Below are positions 10,893 through 20,050 of a DNA stretch of 64,000 bases, piece by piece. Below the pieces are notes generated by a model, which saw nothing but the letters and a program-made list of their open reading frames with translations, did not search any database and was not told the origin of the DNA. The position numbers and the translations under genes were made by a program. Position 1 is the first letter of the stretch. Every line of letters begins with the position of its first letter. Origin of the DNA: Calothrix sp. FI2-JRJ7 (GTDB lineage Bacteria > Cyanobacteriota > Cyanobacteriia > Cyanobacteriales > Nostocaceae); contig JAHHGX010000080.1 of the NCBI GenBank assembly GCA_019359675.1, positions 1-64,000 on the forward strand, in the 5' to 3' direction.

Positions 10893-11336
10893 TTAATCTA
10901 CTGGGTAAATATTTTCGTAGTGATCAATGACAGTAAGAAGCTTTGCCAATGAGTTAGCGACAGATACAGCATCAAATATTTCGTTATATCTGATGGTAAA
11001 GCATGGTCTATTTTGTGAAAGATAAATCAAACAATTTTTACCTTCGGTATCAAACTGTGTCCACTTGCTTACACCATTGATAATGTCCATTGCAGTTAAA
11101 CGTGTTTTATCTGTTATTTTCTTTTCTGCGCTTCTCGCCGGATGAAAATCAACGAATATTGAATAGCAACCATTCTTTATTTTTTTGTAATATAGTTCAA
11201 TACCGCATAAATCAGCGAATATTTCATTGTCCTTTTTGAAGAATGGGAGTTGATAGTTTACATTATGATTAATTTTTAGTAACTTCCCTGATATTTTTCG
11301 GTGAAATATATTTTCATCGTCTTTTATTTTTGTCAT
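10893..11336 (-). CDS. Hypothetical protein, 147 aa
   Basis: Unrecognised. It is a mixed alpha/beta protein, lysine- and asparagine-rich, with a helical C-terminus (A-N-S-L-A-K-L-L-T-V-I). It lies downstream of the J-domain gene on the same strand with a 148-bp gap, so it may share that transcript. There is no membrane segment and no known motif. Confidence 0.55.
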   Translation of the reverse strand: MTKIKDDENIFHRKISGKLLKINHNVNYQLPFFKKDNEIFADLCGIELYYKKIKNGCYSIFVDFHPARSAEKKITDKTRLTAMDIINGVSKWTQFDTEGKNCLIYLSQNRPCFTIRYNEIFDAVSVANSLAKLLTVIDHYENIYPVD

Positions 11337-11484
11337 TGTTTTTATGTCTTTATTATCAGTAATAACATCATATTTTGGTATAAAACAGTAGATTGCAAAC
11401 TGTAAGCGAAACTGTAAATACCTGGGTCAAACCATTGTATAACAACCACTCCACCGAAGTGTGGAACTGCTTCATTGATATTAG

Positions 11485-12921
11485 TTAATAATTACTTGCG
11501 CTGGTTCGCGGCTTTCTATTCTTGAAGTATTCATAGGCATCATTGATTATCGATGCTTGTTCGGTGATATTAAACGTTTGTTTATATTTCTCGTAAGCTC
11601 CTGTGATGGCTTTCATCATGGTTTCGCCACTGGGATTGATGTCTGGGTGGAATTTCATTGCAAGAGCCTTGTAAGCTGCTTTAACTTCCTTCTGTGAGGC
11701 ATTCGGTGCTACACCTAAGACTTCATACCATTGTCCATTAAAATTAAAGATTATTTCTTCGATTCTGTCCCAGCGGGTATTGAAGCAAACTTCGTAGATT
11801 CTACGCAGTATATCTTCACCGAGCTTAGTTACAGCGACATTGTGCCATTGAATAAATGCGGTGCGAGTCGTCGCTTTTGTTTCCTCAGTCCAATTCATCA
11901 TCACGTATTCCATGCGGTCTATCGTAGCTGGTTCGCCCATAAAAAAAGGACGTTTACCTTGTACCAGTATTTGTAAAACTTTGTTGGTATAGTAGCAAGG
12001 TTCTGGTAACGTTAGCAGCACTGTTAATTCACTGGCAATTCCCAGTGATTCTGGGTTGAGCTTCCATTCCCAGTAATTGTCTTCATATTTTCCTAGATTT
12101 TCCGTGTAGTATTTCTTCCAATAACTTTTTCTATCGATTGGTTTGTGTTCACCGACTTCTAACGCTGCCAGCATATCGTAGCGTTTTTGTTTTACGGCGT
12201 ACTCTAACAAGTAATGTTCACAGCCAAGTGTAGAGAAATTATCTTCTTTGAAAAGCTTAAACATTTCACGGATACTAGCTTTGCGTGTACCCGCTGGGAT
12301 TTCTATTAAATTGTAAATGTAGAGTTTTTTTAATATTTCAACAGCATCAGAATCAGCACTGTCAATAATTATTGAGTTATCTATTTGCCACAGTACTGAG
12401 TTTATCTCATCGGATAATTTAATAAACGTCTTTAATTTTTGTTCCTCGTTGTCGATATAATATTTTTCGTCCCAGTCGTCTTTGTAGTCAATTAAACATT
12501 GGTTTGCTAATGACTCATAATCATCGTCGTCTGGTTTTGTCGCTAAATACCACTCTGATAATATTTCTGCTGAGATTCGGCGAACTTCAGTTTTGACTTT
12601 TACTCTGCTTTTTTCGATGAAAGCATTACGCACCGATTCGATATATGGGCGCCGTAGCGATATTTCGCGAAGAACGTCGTCAACGATATTTAATCGATAA
12701 TAGATTTTCTTATTTAGTACAAAAGAACACACATCATGGTTAGTTCCTAGCGGTCTTGCAACACCGAGTTTATGCCGTTGTAATCCTTTCGTAAGGCGTT
12801 TCTCTGTTAATCCGGGGAATACATTCAATAATTCTTGCAATGATACGTACTGGCAATTCTGAAGCGATACGCCTTGTACTTTGATTGTCCCTATTGAGAT
12901 TTCTGTTGGTAAAACTTGCAT
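11485..12921 (-). CDS. J-domain protein, 478 aa
   Basis: A DnaJ-type co-chaperone module at the far C-terminus (residues about 400-460): W-Y-E-V-L-G-V, then A-Y-K-A-L-A-M-K-F-H-P-D-I-N with the invariant H-P-D that stimulates Hsp70 ATPase. The first 400 residues are unique, helical and charged, and do not match the G/F, zinc-finger or CTD parts of canonical DnaJ. Specialised J proteins of this kind can recruit host DnaK to remodel a replication or partition complex on a plasmid. That role here is an inference from the element's replicon-like content. Confidence 0.7.
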   Translation of the reverse strand: MQVLPTEISIGTIKVQGVSLQNCQYVSLQELLNVFPGLTEKRLTKGLQRHKLGVARPLGTNHDVCSFVLNKKIYYRLNIVDDVLREISLRRPYIESVRNAFIEKSRVKVKTEVRRISAEILSEWYLATKPDDDDYESLANQCLIDYKDDWDEKYYIDNEEQKLKTFIKLSDEINSVLWQIDNSIIIDSADSDAVEILKKLYIYNLIEIPAGTRKASIREMFKLFKEDNFSTLGCEHYLLEYAVKQKRYDMLAALEVGEHKPIDRKSYWKKYYTENLGKYEDNYWEWKLNPESLGIASELTVLLTLPEPCYYTNKVLQILVQGKRPFFMGEPATIDRMEYVMMNWTEETKATTRTAFIQWHNVAVTKLGEDILRRIYEVCFNTRWDRIEEIIFNFNGQWYEVLGVAPNASQKEVKAAYKALAMKFHPDINPSGETMMKAITGAYEKYKQTFNITEQASIINDAYEYFKNRKPRTSASNY

Positions 12922-13251
12922 TGTATTTTTTCGTTGTTGTGCTATTTATATTATTCCGTGGTGTAAGTGCAAAGTGTAAGTAGCGGCGTTAAACACTTCC
13001 CATAATTTAATTATAGCACACTATTTACAGTTTTTATTTACAGTTATTTTGTCAATGTTTTTATCACCGAATTTTTTCACACGGCACATAAACATTGGTT
13101 TACCCCCGTCAGGATGCGCTGCAAGCCCGATGAGATTAATCAGTGATGTTCTTCTGCCGTTTAGAGAACGGCGATTCTGCGACGGCTGCAATGCCCAGCG
13201 TCAGGTCTTCGGAAAAGCGAGAACATCACAAAAGTGGTTTTTTCTTTGCCG

Positions 13252-13475
13252 CACCCATTAAATAACCAATGATTAGTTTATGTAATGTAGGAAAAGCAAT
13301 AAAGTGTAGAACAGTGACTGCTTATTATATATAGACTGTTGGGGATTCACTGTTCTACGCCTCCAACGTTACACAGCGCAGGTTTCGACGATTTCAAAAT
13401 CACTGTTTTTTCTCGTTATTTTGCAGAACAGTGAATCAAGCATTAAGTATTATTGCTTATCAACAAAACTTATCA
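13252..13475. repeat. Long direct repeat, copy A (iteron-like, with hairpin)
   Basis: It shares about 224 bp with 34572-34796 in the same orientation, with scattered mismatches. It contains a perfect 12-bp inverted repeat GTAGAACAGTGA (13306-13317) / TCACTGTTCTAC (13347-13358) around an AT-rich loop, and further copies of AACAGTGA or its complement downstream. The second copy lies just downstream of the replication gene, which suggests a replication or copy-control site. Confidence 0.75.
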
Positions 13476-14392
13476 TTCACTGCATTTGTTCAATGATGGC
13501 ACTAAAACATAGTGCTAAGATTATCGGTGTTACACCGGGTAATCTCAATGAGTTCTCCACATTGTTATGGAAAACAGCGGCACCGCTAAAACACTGTCAT
13601 AGATGGAGTTCCTGCAGGATAAGAAACTCGACGGCGGCGCCCTGAAACCCTGTCATAGACGGAGTTATCGCCGGATAGAAAACTCAACGGCGACACCACT
13701 GAAACCCTGTCATAGACGGAAGTCCGCCGAATGGTGGAACTCAGAATTATAATGACATTCAACAAAAAGTGTACGCGGGTCAACCCATTGCTAGATAAGC
13801 GTTGTTATTGCAAAACTAGTCTTTTCTTACGCACTTTGTACGTGGGAGTCAATATCTGTACTTTATGACGATACAGCGATTAATATCAATGGCATTCCTC
13901 ATTTTTGAGGAGCGCTGAAAGTATCACTGTACATGCTTTACGTCGTGTTGCATGACGCTACATAATATATAATCAAATGGTTTTCATGCAACGGATTTGC
14001 TCTTATAGGTGGAAACCGATGAGAATTATTCTCACCGAATAGGTGCAACAGATTGACCAGTAATTTAACCCAAGTTATTAAGTGTGTTATCAGTAAGCAC
14101 AGCTTCAATCAATGGTTTAAGCCGTTATGCTAATGCAATAATAGGTGCCAATGTTGTCTAGTCCTTTAATTGAATCATCTATACGATTCGTTGCGTTTAA
14201 TCAATGACACGTACCATATAAAAAGTTCGGTGAGTGAGACGTACATTAATTAAAAAGTCAGTGACCGCTGCGAAGATGCGTTATAAGCCCGGTGTAGAGT
14301 ACAGCGTGTGGTTCTTCTATCGTTTATTCCAAGAAATTGATTCTGTGGCGTATATAGAGTCTCCCTCATTCGAGGGACACTGACATTACAGA

Positions 14393-14512
14393 GTGTTTTA
14401 AAGCAAAACTAATAACAATGGTTATTTTCAGTGAAAGCACCAGCGGATAAAGCTTTAAGTGTTTTAAAGCAAAACTCAAAACAATGGTTATTTCAGTGAA
14501 ACTACCAGCGGG
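14393..14512 (+). repeat. Tandem duplication of a ~66-bp unit
   Basis: Each unit holds GTGTTTTAAAGCAAAACT, then ACAATGGTTATTT, CAGTGAAA and ACCAGCGG. The last octamer recurs at many places in element 1, both inside and outside genes. Confidence 0.6.
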
Positions 14513-14623
14513 TTGTGTATTGACACGAATCAGTGTGTGTGATATATTAAGGATATAGAAAAAACCCTAAGATAGTAGTCTTAGAGCTTCGCTGTTATAT
14601 TTGTTGTTGATAGTGTATCTTTT

Positions 14624-14770
14624 TTATTTCCTGGTGAGACTAGCCTCTTCGGCTAGTTTCGTTGATATGTAAGCAATAAAATCAAATGCATCGGCACCGG
14701 GATTATTTAGAATCCATTCATGTGTTAAATATTTTGCACACAATTTATCAATTTCTTCTTGGTAATTCAT
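14624..14770 (-). CDS. Small protein, 48 aa
   Basis: The frame starts M-N-Y-Q-E-E-I-D-K-L-C-A and ends L-A-E-E-A-S-L-T-R-K. An AAGGA lies 8 bases before the ATG. The last codons form a perfect CTAGCC/GGCTAG hairpin, which could help end transcription of the operon. It is the last gene of a same-strand run that starts at 16294. The family is unknown. Confidence 0.5.
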   Translation of the reverse strand: MNYQEEIDKLCAKYLTHEWILNNPGADAFDFIAYISTKLAEEASLTRK

Positions 14771-14840
14771 TGGTATTTTTTCCTTATTTTTCCTAATGAG
14801 TGTATTGACAGATATCTAGCAGAGTGATATAGAGCGAACC

Positions 14841-15050
14841 TTATTCTTTGTTTGTTGGAAACAGCGGATGTACCGGGGGTTTGTCATTTGAAACTTGAGC
14901 AGCGAATGGTTGTAACGGATTTTCGACATGATTAGCTTGAATTTCTTTATGGACGGAAAAAGCAGAGAAAGATAATGCGCCGACCATACCCCAAAAAAGA
15001 TATTTTAATGTGCTATTGCCCTTGATTCTAAATTTTGGTTGAGTCTTCAT
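14841..15050 (-). CDS. Small single-pass membrane protein, 69 aa
   Basis: The start at 15050 is chosen because AGGA stands 7 bases upstream; the longer frame upstream is a shadow of the coding-like frame 15028-15423. After a basic N-terminus (M-K-T-Q-P-K-F-R-I-K-G) one membrane helix follows (L-F-W-G-M-V-G-A-L-S-F-S-A-F), then a proline-rich tail (P-P-V-H-P-L-F-P). It overlaps the end of the candidate frameshift extension by 23 nt, typical of coupled translation. Function unknown. Confidence 0.55.
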   Translation of the reverse strand: MKTQPKFRIKGNSTLKYLFWGMVGALSFSAFSVHKEIQANHVENPLQPFAAQVSNDKPPVHPLFPTNKE

Positions 15051-15423
15051 TGGTTGTTCCTGTGATTCGTTTGTGTGGATTTTCTGGATAGCGTGTTGAT
15101 TTTTCATATCGTAATAAACCTTTTGTAAGTAAAACCGCGCCCATAGCGGCGGATATAGCAGTGAGTGGAATACTGAATGTAACAGCGGCAGTTGCCAGTA
15201 AAGCTGTGGCGCCGAAACCACCGATAAATCCTAAAGATGCAATACCGAATTCGTGTACAAGTCTATCGCTTAGAGTAACTTCGATACCTTCTTGTTGTAC
15301 ATATTCGCAGTAGGCATCGATGTAATCAACCGTAGCTTTAATCCCTGCTACTGCACCAGCGTTCGCAGCAACAGTGATTAATTTAGTTTCATCTACTGTG
15401 TTAACCCCGCTTTGAACTTGGAC
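15028..15423 (-). CDS. C-terminal extension reached by candidate -1 frameshift (131 codons, no start codon)
   Basis: This frame is open for 131 codons, directly after the point where a -1 slip on T-TTT-TTG (15429-15423) would leave the upstream gene. Before its first in-frame ATG, which comes late inside the membrane segment, it has no ATG, GTG or TTG. Yet its content is coding-like: V-D-E-T-K-L-I-T-V-A-A, then a long hydrophobic alanine-glycine segment (G-F-I-G-G-F-G-A-T-A-L-L-A-T-A-A and I-S-A-A-M-G-A-V-L-L), then a basic tail. It ends by overlapping the next gene's start. The fusion with the upstream gene would be 316 aa and membrane-bound. A sequencing error or a true frameshift mutation would look the same. 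Confidence 0.55.
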   Translation of the reverse strand, partial: VQVQSGVNTVDETKLITVAANAGAVAGIKATVDYIDAYCEYVQQEGIEVTLSDRLVHEFGIASLGFIGGFGATALLATAAVTFSIPLTAISAAMGAVLLTKGLLRYEKSTRYPENPHKRITGTTNEDSTKI

Positions 15424-15977
15424 AAAAAATCATCAATCTTCCTCGCTGATTTAGTGACTTTTAGGTCTAATGCATCGACCTTACCTAACTGTGATTGGAT
15501 ATTTTCGAGTACCAAGTAAGTCTGTTCTGCGGTATTCTTTGCTCGTTCCTCGAAATAATTAGCTAATTCAACATCGGCGTTTTTGTAGATTTCACCCACT
15601 GCCATGTTACGGACTTGAGTCAACGCCTGGTGTGCTTCTAATTCGCGGTCAATACTCAATGTAATCTTAGTGTTTAGAACTTCAGCGGCGGTGACAACGA
15701 TTGCACGTTGCTCGTTCACTGGCATATCAGCGACTAATTCTACTGATTGTGAACCACTGAGTTGAGCGCGGCAAGAGTTACGGATTACTTGTGCTTCAGC
15801 TTCAGTGATTTCTTTCACTGATTCCCACTTTGCATTTGTTTCCGAGAGCATTAATCTGATGTTGTCAACGGATATATTTAGTTCAGCGGATAAATCGTTA
15901 ATTTTCATTGTTGTGGTTCCTGTTGTTGTTGTGTTTGCTTGACTGATTGACTGAGAGTTGGCATTTGTGTAAGACAT
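15393..15977 (-). CDS. Helical protein, 194 aa, possible zero-frame product of a frameshift pair
   Basis: The N-terminus is serine- and threonine-rich, then comes an alpha-helical, glutamate/alanine-rich body with likely coiled coils (residues about 60-180). The chosen ATG overlaps the previous stop as TAATG. A second start (M-K-I-N-D-L-S-A) with AGGA upstream is also possible. Near the C-terminus, codons G-A-T, T-T-T, T-T-G form the slippery heptamer at 15429-15423. The zero frame then ends after nine further codons, while the -1 frame continues for 131. The short form would be soluble and the long form membrane-anchored. Confidence 0.65.
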   Translation of the reverse strand: MSYTNANSQSISQANTTTTGTTTMKINDLSAELNISVDNIRLMLSETNAKWESVKEITEAEAQVIRNSCRAQLSGSQSVELVADMPVNEQRAIVVTAAEVLNTKITLSIDRELEAHQALTQVRNMAVGEIYKNADVELANYFEERAKNTAEQTYLVLENIQSQLGKVDALDLKVTKSARKIDDFLSKFKAGLTQ

Positions 15978-16294
15978 TAGAGTTTGATTCCTGTTTGTTT
16001 AGTGAACGTATACTTTGAGAACTGGTGTTGATTTTCGCGAATTTGCTTTACGATGAAACTTTTGTTGCGGAATACTTTAAAAGCTTCGTGGATTCGGATA
16101 AGACACCAAACTTGGTATCTATTCAGTGGAAGTCTTTCTTGAAAATTGAAGTCTGGGAGTAGAAGCTTTGCTAGTCGCAGGTGTCGGAATATTGTTGATT
16201 TATCTATTTCTAAAACCTGTGCTAACTCCAGTTGAGTTGTATACGGATTGAAACTTTGAATATCGAAGGGTAATACTACATCTTTGGTTATCAT
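15977..16294 (-). CDS. Helix-turn-helix protein, 105 aa
   Basis: Residues about 20-45 (T-Q-L-E-L-A-Q-V-L-E-I-D-K-S-T-I-F-R-H-L) form a clear helix-turn-helix of the MerR/Xre-like kind. The tail is basic and aromatic. It is first in a coupled operon with the 194-aa protein (TAATG overlap), the membrane proteins and the 48-aa protein. It is likely a regulator of this unit or a DNA-binding subunit of whatever the operon builds. The family is not identified. Confidence 0.6.
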   Translation of the reverse strand: MITKDVVLPFDIQSFNPYTTQLELAQVLEIDKSTIFRHLRLAKLLLPDFNFQERLPLNRYQVWCLIRIHEAFKVFRNKSFIVKQIRENQHQFSKYTFTKQTGIKL

Positions 16295-16319
16295 TTTTAG
16301 TTTACTGCGTGAAGTCTGT

Positions 16320-16469
16320 ATGCATTATCGTTGTGAAAATTTTTTTGAGTTTGTCAGCGGCTTTGTTTTTTTTTTCGCCGCGTTAATCTCTATACTAATA
16401 TTACCGTACTCCGTGCCTAAAATAGTGCTTTTTATGGGTAAAACCAAAGAAAAATCAATCACAATTTAA
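16320..16469 (+). CDS. Possible small membrane protein, 49 aa
   Basis: The frame M-H-Y-R-C-E-N-F-F-E-F has a hydrophobic stretch F-V-F-F-F-A-A-L-I-S-I-L-I-L-P and a basic tail. It diverges from the HTH operon. Ribosome binding is weak, and the A/T-rich phenylalanine run could arise by chance. Confidence 0.25.
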   Translation: MHYRCENFFEFVSGFVFFFAALISILILPYSVPKIVLFMGKTKEKSITI

Positions 16470-16946
16470 TATCGAATATCTAAAAATGATAACTTGAAGT
16501 TATGATTATTGTTTTATATTCTCTGGTGAGAGTAAGTACAGCATTTTTCACTGAATTTAACCGGGGATTACCTGCTGAAAAAAAATACTGTTTTGATTTC
16601 TCCAATTTTTAGAACATTAAAATAAAAACGGCGGTTTACTCTAGCGGATTGTCTGTGATTTAATTACTGTATGCAATTTGCACGACTATTATTTACGGGA
16701 TTTTACGAATACTGCATCGTTTCTCACTAATAATGTACTAATTCTCACGGTCTTGATATATGGGCGTTTCAGCGGGTGGATATTGCATTAATACTGTAAC
16801 GACCTTTCATTTGGGCTATCCGCCGATAAAGCCGCAGTTATACTAAGATATTGTGTATAATTATAGTTAAGTACCTAAAATATGTGAGGTTTTATCCGTG
16901 TTACCATGAGAACTAGCTAAGTGTAATATTGCGAGGGTTTATTTAT
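16470..16946. other. Noncoding gap upstream of the DUF3800 gene
   Basis: 477 bp with no convincing frame on either strand and no clear repeat. GAGG occurs 11 bases before the chosen start codon at 16947. Confidence 0.4.
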
Positions 16947-18074
16947 ATGAAGTATCTTGACATAAATATAATGAGAAATCCCCTAAAACTACTAATACCA
17001 AATGCTGATTTGGACTCAGCTTTCACTTTTTACTACGACGAAACAAACAATATTAGAAAATTCTCTGTAAGAGAAAAGGGGTTTAACTCTCCATTGTTTG
17101 AATCAAACTTTGTCATAGGGGGAGTGGTTATTGATGAATCTAAGCCTGATATTGGTAAATTGTTTAGTGGACTAAATCTGGAAAGTTCAATAAAAGAAGT
17201 AAAACTAAAACATTTGGCGAAAGGAGATTTTTTGTCTTGCCTAAATTCACATAAGCTAAATTGTTTCCTGAGGTATTTATTAGAAAATAGTTTCTATATT
17301 CATTACTCAAACATTAATTTGCTATATTTCTCATTAGCTGATATAGTAGATTCTGCCTTATTAAATTCCAAAACGGGTACACAGTTAGGACTTGGATTTC
17401 CACATCTCTTAAAAAACTGTCTTTATAAAATTGCTAAATTAGAAATAGATTCTGTTATAGATTTATTTTATAAATTTGAGTACCCTAATATAAAAAAATG
17501 TTCTGTTATACCTTTTATAGATGCACTTACAGAACTATTTGAAGATTATGAAGACAAACCTGAATTTCATCTTGGATTAACATCATTAAAACAGATACTT
17601 AAAAAATCTAAAAATAAAAAATCGTTGCCATTTATAATGGATGAAGAAGACTATATTCTCATGGAGAACTTCTCAGGCTTCTATTTAAGACCTCTTTACA
17701 CGTTTAAAAACTCTACTCATATCTTTGACAAAGAAGATTCAATTGAAGATATATTAAATAAATTTGTTATTAAAGATGGAGATAAGGTGTTACAATCCTA
17801 TTATTTTGAAAATTCAAAAGACAATTTATATATTCAAGCCTCAGATATTTTTATAGGATTGGTAGGAAAATTATCAACATTCATTAATACTAACTCTCCA
17901 GCCGATATTAAGAACAGTATTCAAAATTTGAGTACTTTTCAATCAGAAACCCTTAATGTATATTTTGATTTAGTTAAAAAAGCAGAGAGTAAAAACTTTG
18001 CTTTTCTTCACTCCATAGACAGTTTTGAAGAAGCATCAAAATTAAAACTGATATATGAAATGAGAAAAAAATAG
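16947..18074 (+). CDS. DUF3800-like protein, 375 aa
   Basis: The N-terminal strand A-F-T-F-Y-Y-D-E-T-N-N matches the F-x-D-E-S/T-G/N motif of DUF3800, a family with an RNase-H-like fold found mostly in mobile and defence-related DNA. A later acidic site is L-Y-I-Q-A-S-D-I-F-I-G-L-V, the usual second conserved aspartate. The protein is AT-rich with many lysines, unlike its neighbours, which hints at separate acquisition. The ATG at 16947 is preferred to a TTG at 16929. It stands convergent with the ATPase operon. Activity is unproven; a nuclease role is an inference from the fold. Confidence 0.6.
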   Translation: MKYLDINIMRNPLKLLIPNADLDSAFTFYYDETNNIRKFSVREKGFNSPLFESNFVIGGVVIDESKPDIGKLFSGLNLESSIKEVKLKHLAKGDFLSCLNSHKLNCFLRYLLENSFYIHYSNINLLYFSLADIVDSALLNSKTGTQLGLGFPHLLKNCLYKIAKLEIDSVIDLFYKFEYPNIKKCSVIPFIDALTELFEDYEDKPEFHLGLTSLKQILKKSKNKKSLPFIMDEEDYILMENFSGFYLRPLYTFKNSTHIFDKEDSIEDILNKFVIKDGDKVLQSYYFENSKDNLYIQASDIFIGLVGKLSTFINTNSPADIKNSIQNLSTFQSETLNVYFDLVKKAESKNFAFLHSIDSFEEASKLKLIYEMRKK

Positions 18075-18256
18075 TATATTCATTGATTTGCTTCCCCCTG
18101 TTTGCTGCCGCCGCAGGATGCCGCAAGGTGTGCCGCAACGAAAACCCTTGCTGTGTAAGCATTGCCGCAATGCCGCAGGTTTAAAAATCAAGGTGGTATC
18201 GTTGGAATAGCCGGGGGATATACCTTGTTTTTTATTTTGCGGCATCCCCGGTATTT
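18075..18256. repeat. Cluster of TGCCGCA heptamers between convergent genes
   Basis: 182 bp with five exact TGCCGCA motifs (one inverted) and one variant, much more GC-rich than the genes on either side. It may be a transcription terminator region or a protein-binding cluster; no simple hairpin plus T-tract is visible. Confidence 0.5.
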
Positions 18257-20032
18257 CTATACGATACTATAGAATCCATCGTCATCGACAGTGGCTATTT
18301 GCGGTGTAGTTTCTATTAGTTCATTCAGTGCTTTTTGTGCTTCGGTTTTAGTTAAACGAGTAGACTTTGTTATTTCTCGAATATCCTTAGAACCATTTCT
18401 ATCTAGATAGCTTTGTACCTTTTTGGCATCACCTGATAACTTAATTATTGGTTGGGAATCAGCGACTTCAATCACTGGTTGTGACGCCGACGACTCCCAA
18501 AGAATACGATAGTTTTGGTATTCTGTGTGAAGCGTCTGTGGTACAACACCTAATGTCCAGTTGTCGTGGTTTGCTAACACTAATCGTTCATCACCGATAT
18601 TACCCAGTGACTCTAATTGATTGAGTAGTGTTTCACGTTTTTTATTGTCAGCAAGGAGGTTATTATTGGTTAGAGCATTGTATAAAAACTCTCGCTTATC
18701 TGTCGTTGACAAGTAAATTAATTGACCAACACCGCGAGAATCACGGGAACCAACAAAAGGTAGAGTATCGATATTTGATGAATGACTGCTGACCCACACA
18801 GCACTATCATATTCTCTGCCGACCAACCAGATTTCATTAAGAGACGCTTCTAATAATTTAACCGCTGGTACTGCTTCGGGGTCTTCCTTTCTGTCAGTGA
18901 AATATTCAAAGGTTTGTGGATTAATAAAAATACCACTCAAAGAGACTTGCAGTATTTTATTCATAGTTAAATAGTCATCTAAGAATAATCGGCGTACCTG
19001 TCCGTGGTTGTGCATTGAAGCGCTGATGAATTTTAGAATTTCAATAGCAGCTTGTAGTGGGCTATCCTTAACGGAAATAACTTTGTCGGCGACAGCACTG
19101 AATGCTTTAACGTCTGTTTTCTTGACAACCACCGCTAATGACTTAAACTTGTCCGCATAGGTTTGTTTCAGTTTACCCCAAGCAACGCCAAGGAATGTAG
19201 TCTTACCCGCGCCTGGTGCGGCGAGAATAACACAGCCGCCTAACTTAGATTTATCGGCGTCATTTACCAATGCTTGATTAATCTCTAGTCCTTTACCTCT
19301 GAATTCTTCCATCGATATAGACGCTGCTGGCAAAGCCTCTGACTCTAACCGTGCTTCTTGTTGTGCTGGGTAAAACGCTTCTAAAGGCATAGAAGCAAGT
19401 TGATTGAGGTTTACCCCACCGCTGTATCCTTGCTGCCTTAAAATCTCCATTTTCCAGCCGTTCTCACCGCTATCTAATGCCCAGCCGTAATCAGCGTATT
19501 CGTCCGGTGTTATACAACTTTGCAGTGCTTGGATTTCCATCGGGTTCAAAGCACCAATGCGCGTCGCCGTTATTGTTTTGGCTCGTGCCTTAGCCAAGGC
19601 TTTTAATGAACTAGTATCTGCATCTGAGATAAATCTTTCATACTCATACTGACTGCGTATTGCTGGTGATTCTAGAATTGCATCTTTGTTACTTTTTCTT
19701 GAGAAGAAATACGCCGCACATCCAGAGAATAACCCACCGAGAGCCAAAGGCAATTTATTGGGGTTATCAGCGGGTAGTTCGCGGATTACTTTAGCGTTGT
19801 TTAAGACAGCATCGCGGTTATATTTTGGATTACTTGGTAATTTATCAAGTCCATCGAAAACTTGCGCTGGCAATACTCCGGTAAGTTCAGGAGTACATTT
19901 CGGTAATCCTTTATAACACACCTCAACCATCTTTACTCCATCGCCCTGTATACTACCAGTGGTAAGTACAAGACTAGTTACTAACGCCGCAATCGCAGAT
20001 AATTTGTTGGTAGCTTTTTTTGTTAAACTCAT
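18257..20032 (-). CDS. Membrane-anchored P-loop ATPase, 591 aa
   Basis: The N-terminus has a signal-anchor (I-A-A-L-V-T-S-L-V-L-T) and a second hydrophobic stretch near residue 95 (L-A-L-G-G-L-F-S-G-C-A-A-Y-F-F). Near residue 268 lies a Walker A, A-A-P-G-A-G-K-T-T, and near 345 a Walker B, R-R-L-F-L-D-D-Y-L. The C-terminal 70 residues form a winged helix (I-R-E-I-T-K-S-T-R-L-T-K-T-E-A-Q-K-A-L). Membrane anchor plus ATPase plus winged helix resembles DNA-pumping or coupling proteins of plasmids, but I cannot place it in TraD, FtsK or VirB4. It is last in an operon of five. Confidence 0.6.
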   Translation of the reverse strand: MSLTKKATNKLSAIAALVTSLVLTTGSIQGDGVKMVEVCYKGLPKCTPELTGVLPAQVFDGLDKLPSNPKYNRDAVLNNAKVIRELPADNPNKLPLALGGLFSGCAAYFFSRKSNKDAILESPAIRSQYEYERFISDADTSSLKALAKARAKTITATRIGALNPMEIQALQSCITPDEYADYGWALDSGENGWKMEILRQQGYSGGVNLNQLASMPLEAFYPAQQEARLESEALPAASISMEEFRGKGLEINQALVNDADKSKLGGCVILAAPGAGKTTFLGVAWGKLKQTYADKFKSLAVVVKKTDVKAFSAVADKVISVKDSPLQAAIEILKFISASMHNHGQVRRLFLDDYLTMNKILQVSLSGIFINPQTFEYFTDRKEDPEAVPAVKLLEASLNEIWLVGREYDSAVWVSSHSSNIDTLPFVGSRDSRGVGQLIYLSTTDKREFLYNALTNNNLLADNKKRETLLNQLESLGNIGDERLVLANHDNWTLGVVPQTLHTEYQNYRILWESSASQPVIEVADSQPIIKLSGDAKKVQSYLDRNGSKDIREITKSTRLTKTEAQKALNELIETTPQIATVDDDGFYSIV

Positions 20033-20050
20033 TGCTTTAAAATCCTTGTT

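Larger units (their letters stand above)
12922..14623. other. 1.7-kb noncoding region with several repeat systems
   Basis: Three kinds of repeat are visible: a 224-bp segment (13252-13475) repeated at 34572; three degenerate tandem units of about 56 bp (13588-13740) built on CTGTCATAGACGGAGTT; and two tandem units of about 66 bp (14393-14512) built on GTTTTAAAGCAAAACT and ACAATGGTTATTT. Short open frames here (13049-13261, 13421-13645) have no coding character. The region could hold an origin or untranslated RNAs; none can be proved from sequence alone. Confidence 0.5.

Noticed and set aside
15050-15221. N-terminal extension of the 69-aa membrane protein
   Set aside because: The extra 57 codons lie in another frame of the candidate frameshift extension; AGGA supports the internal start.
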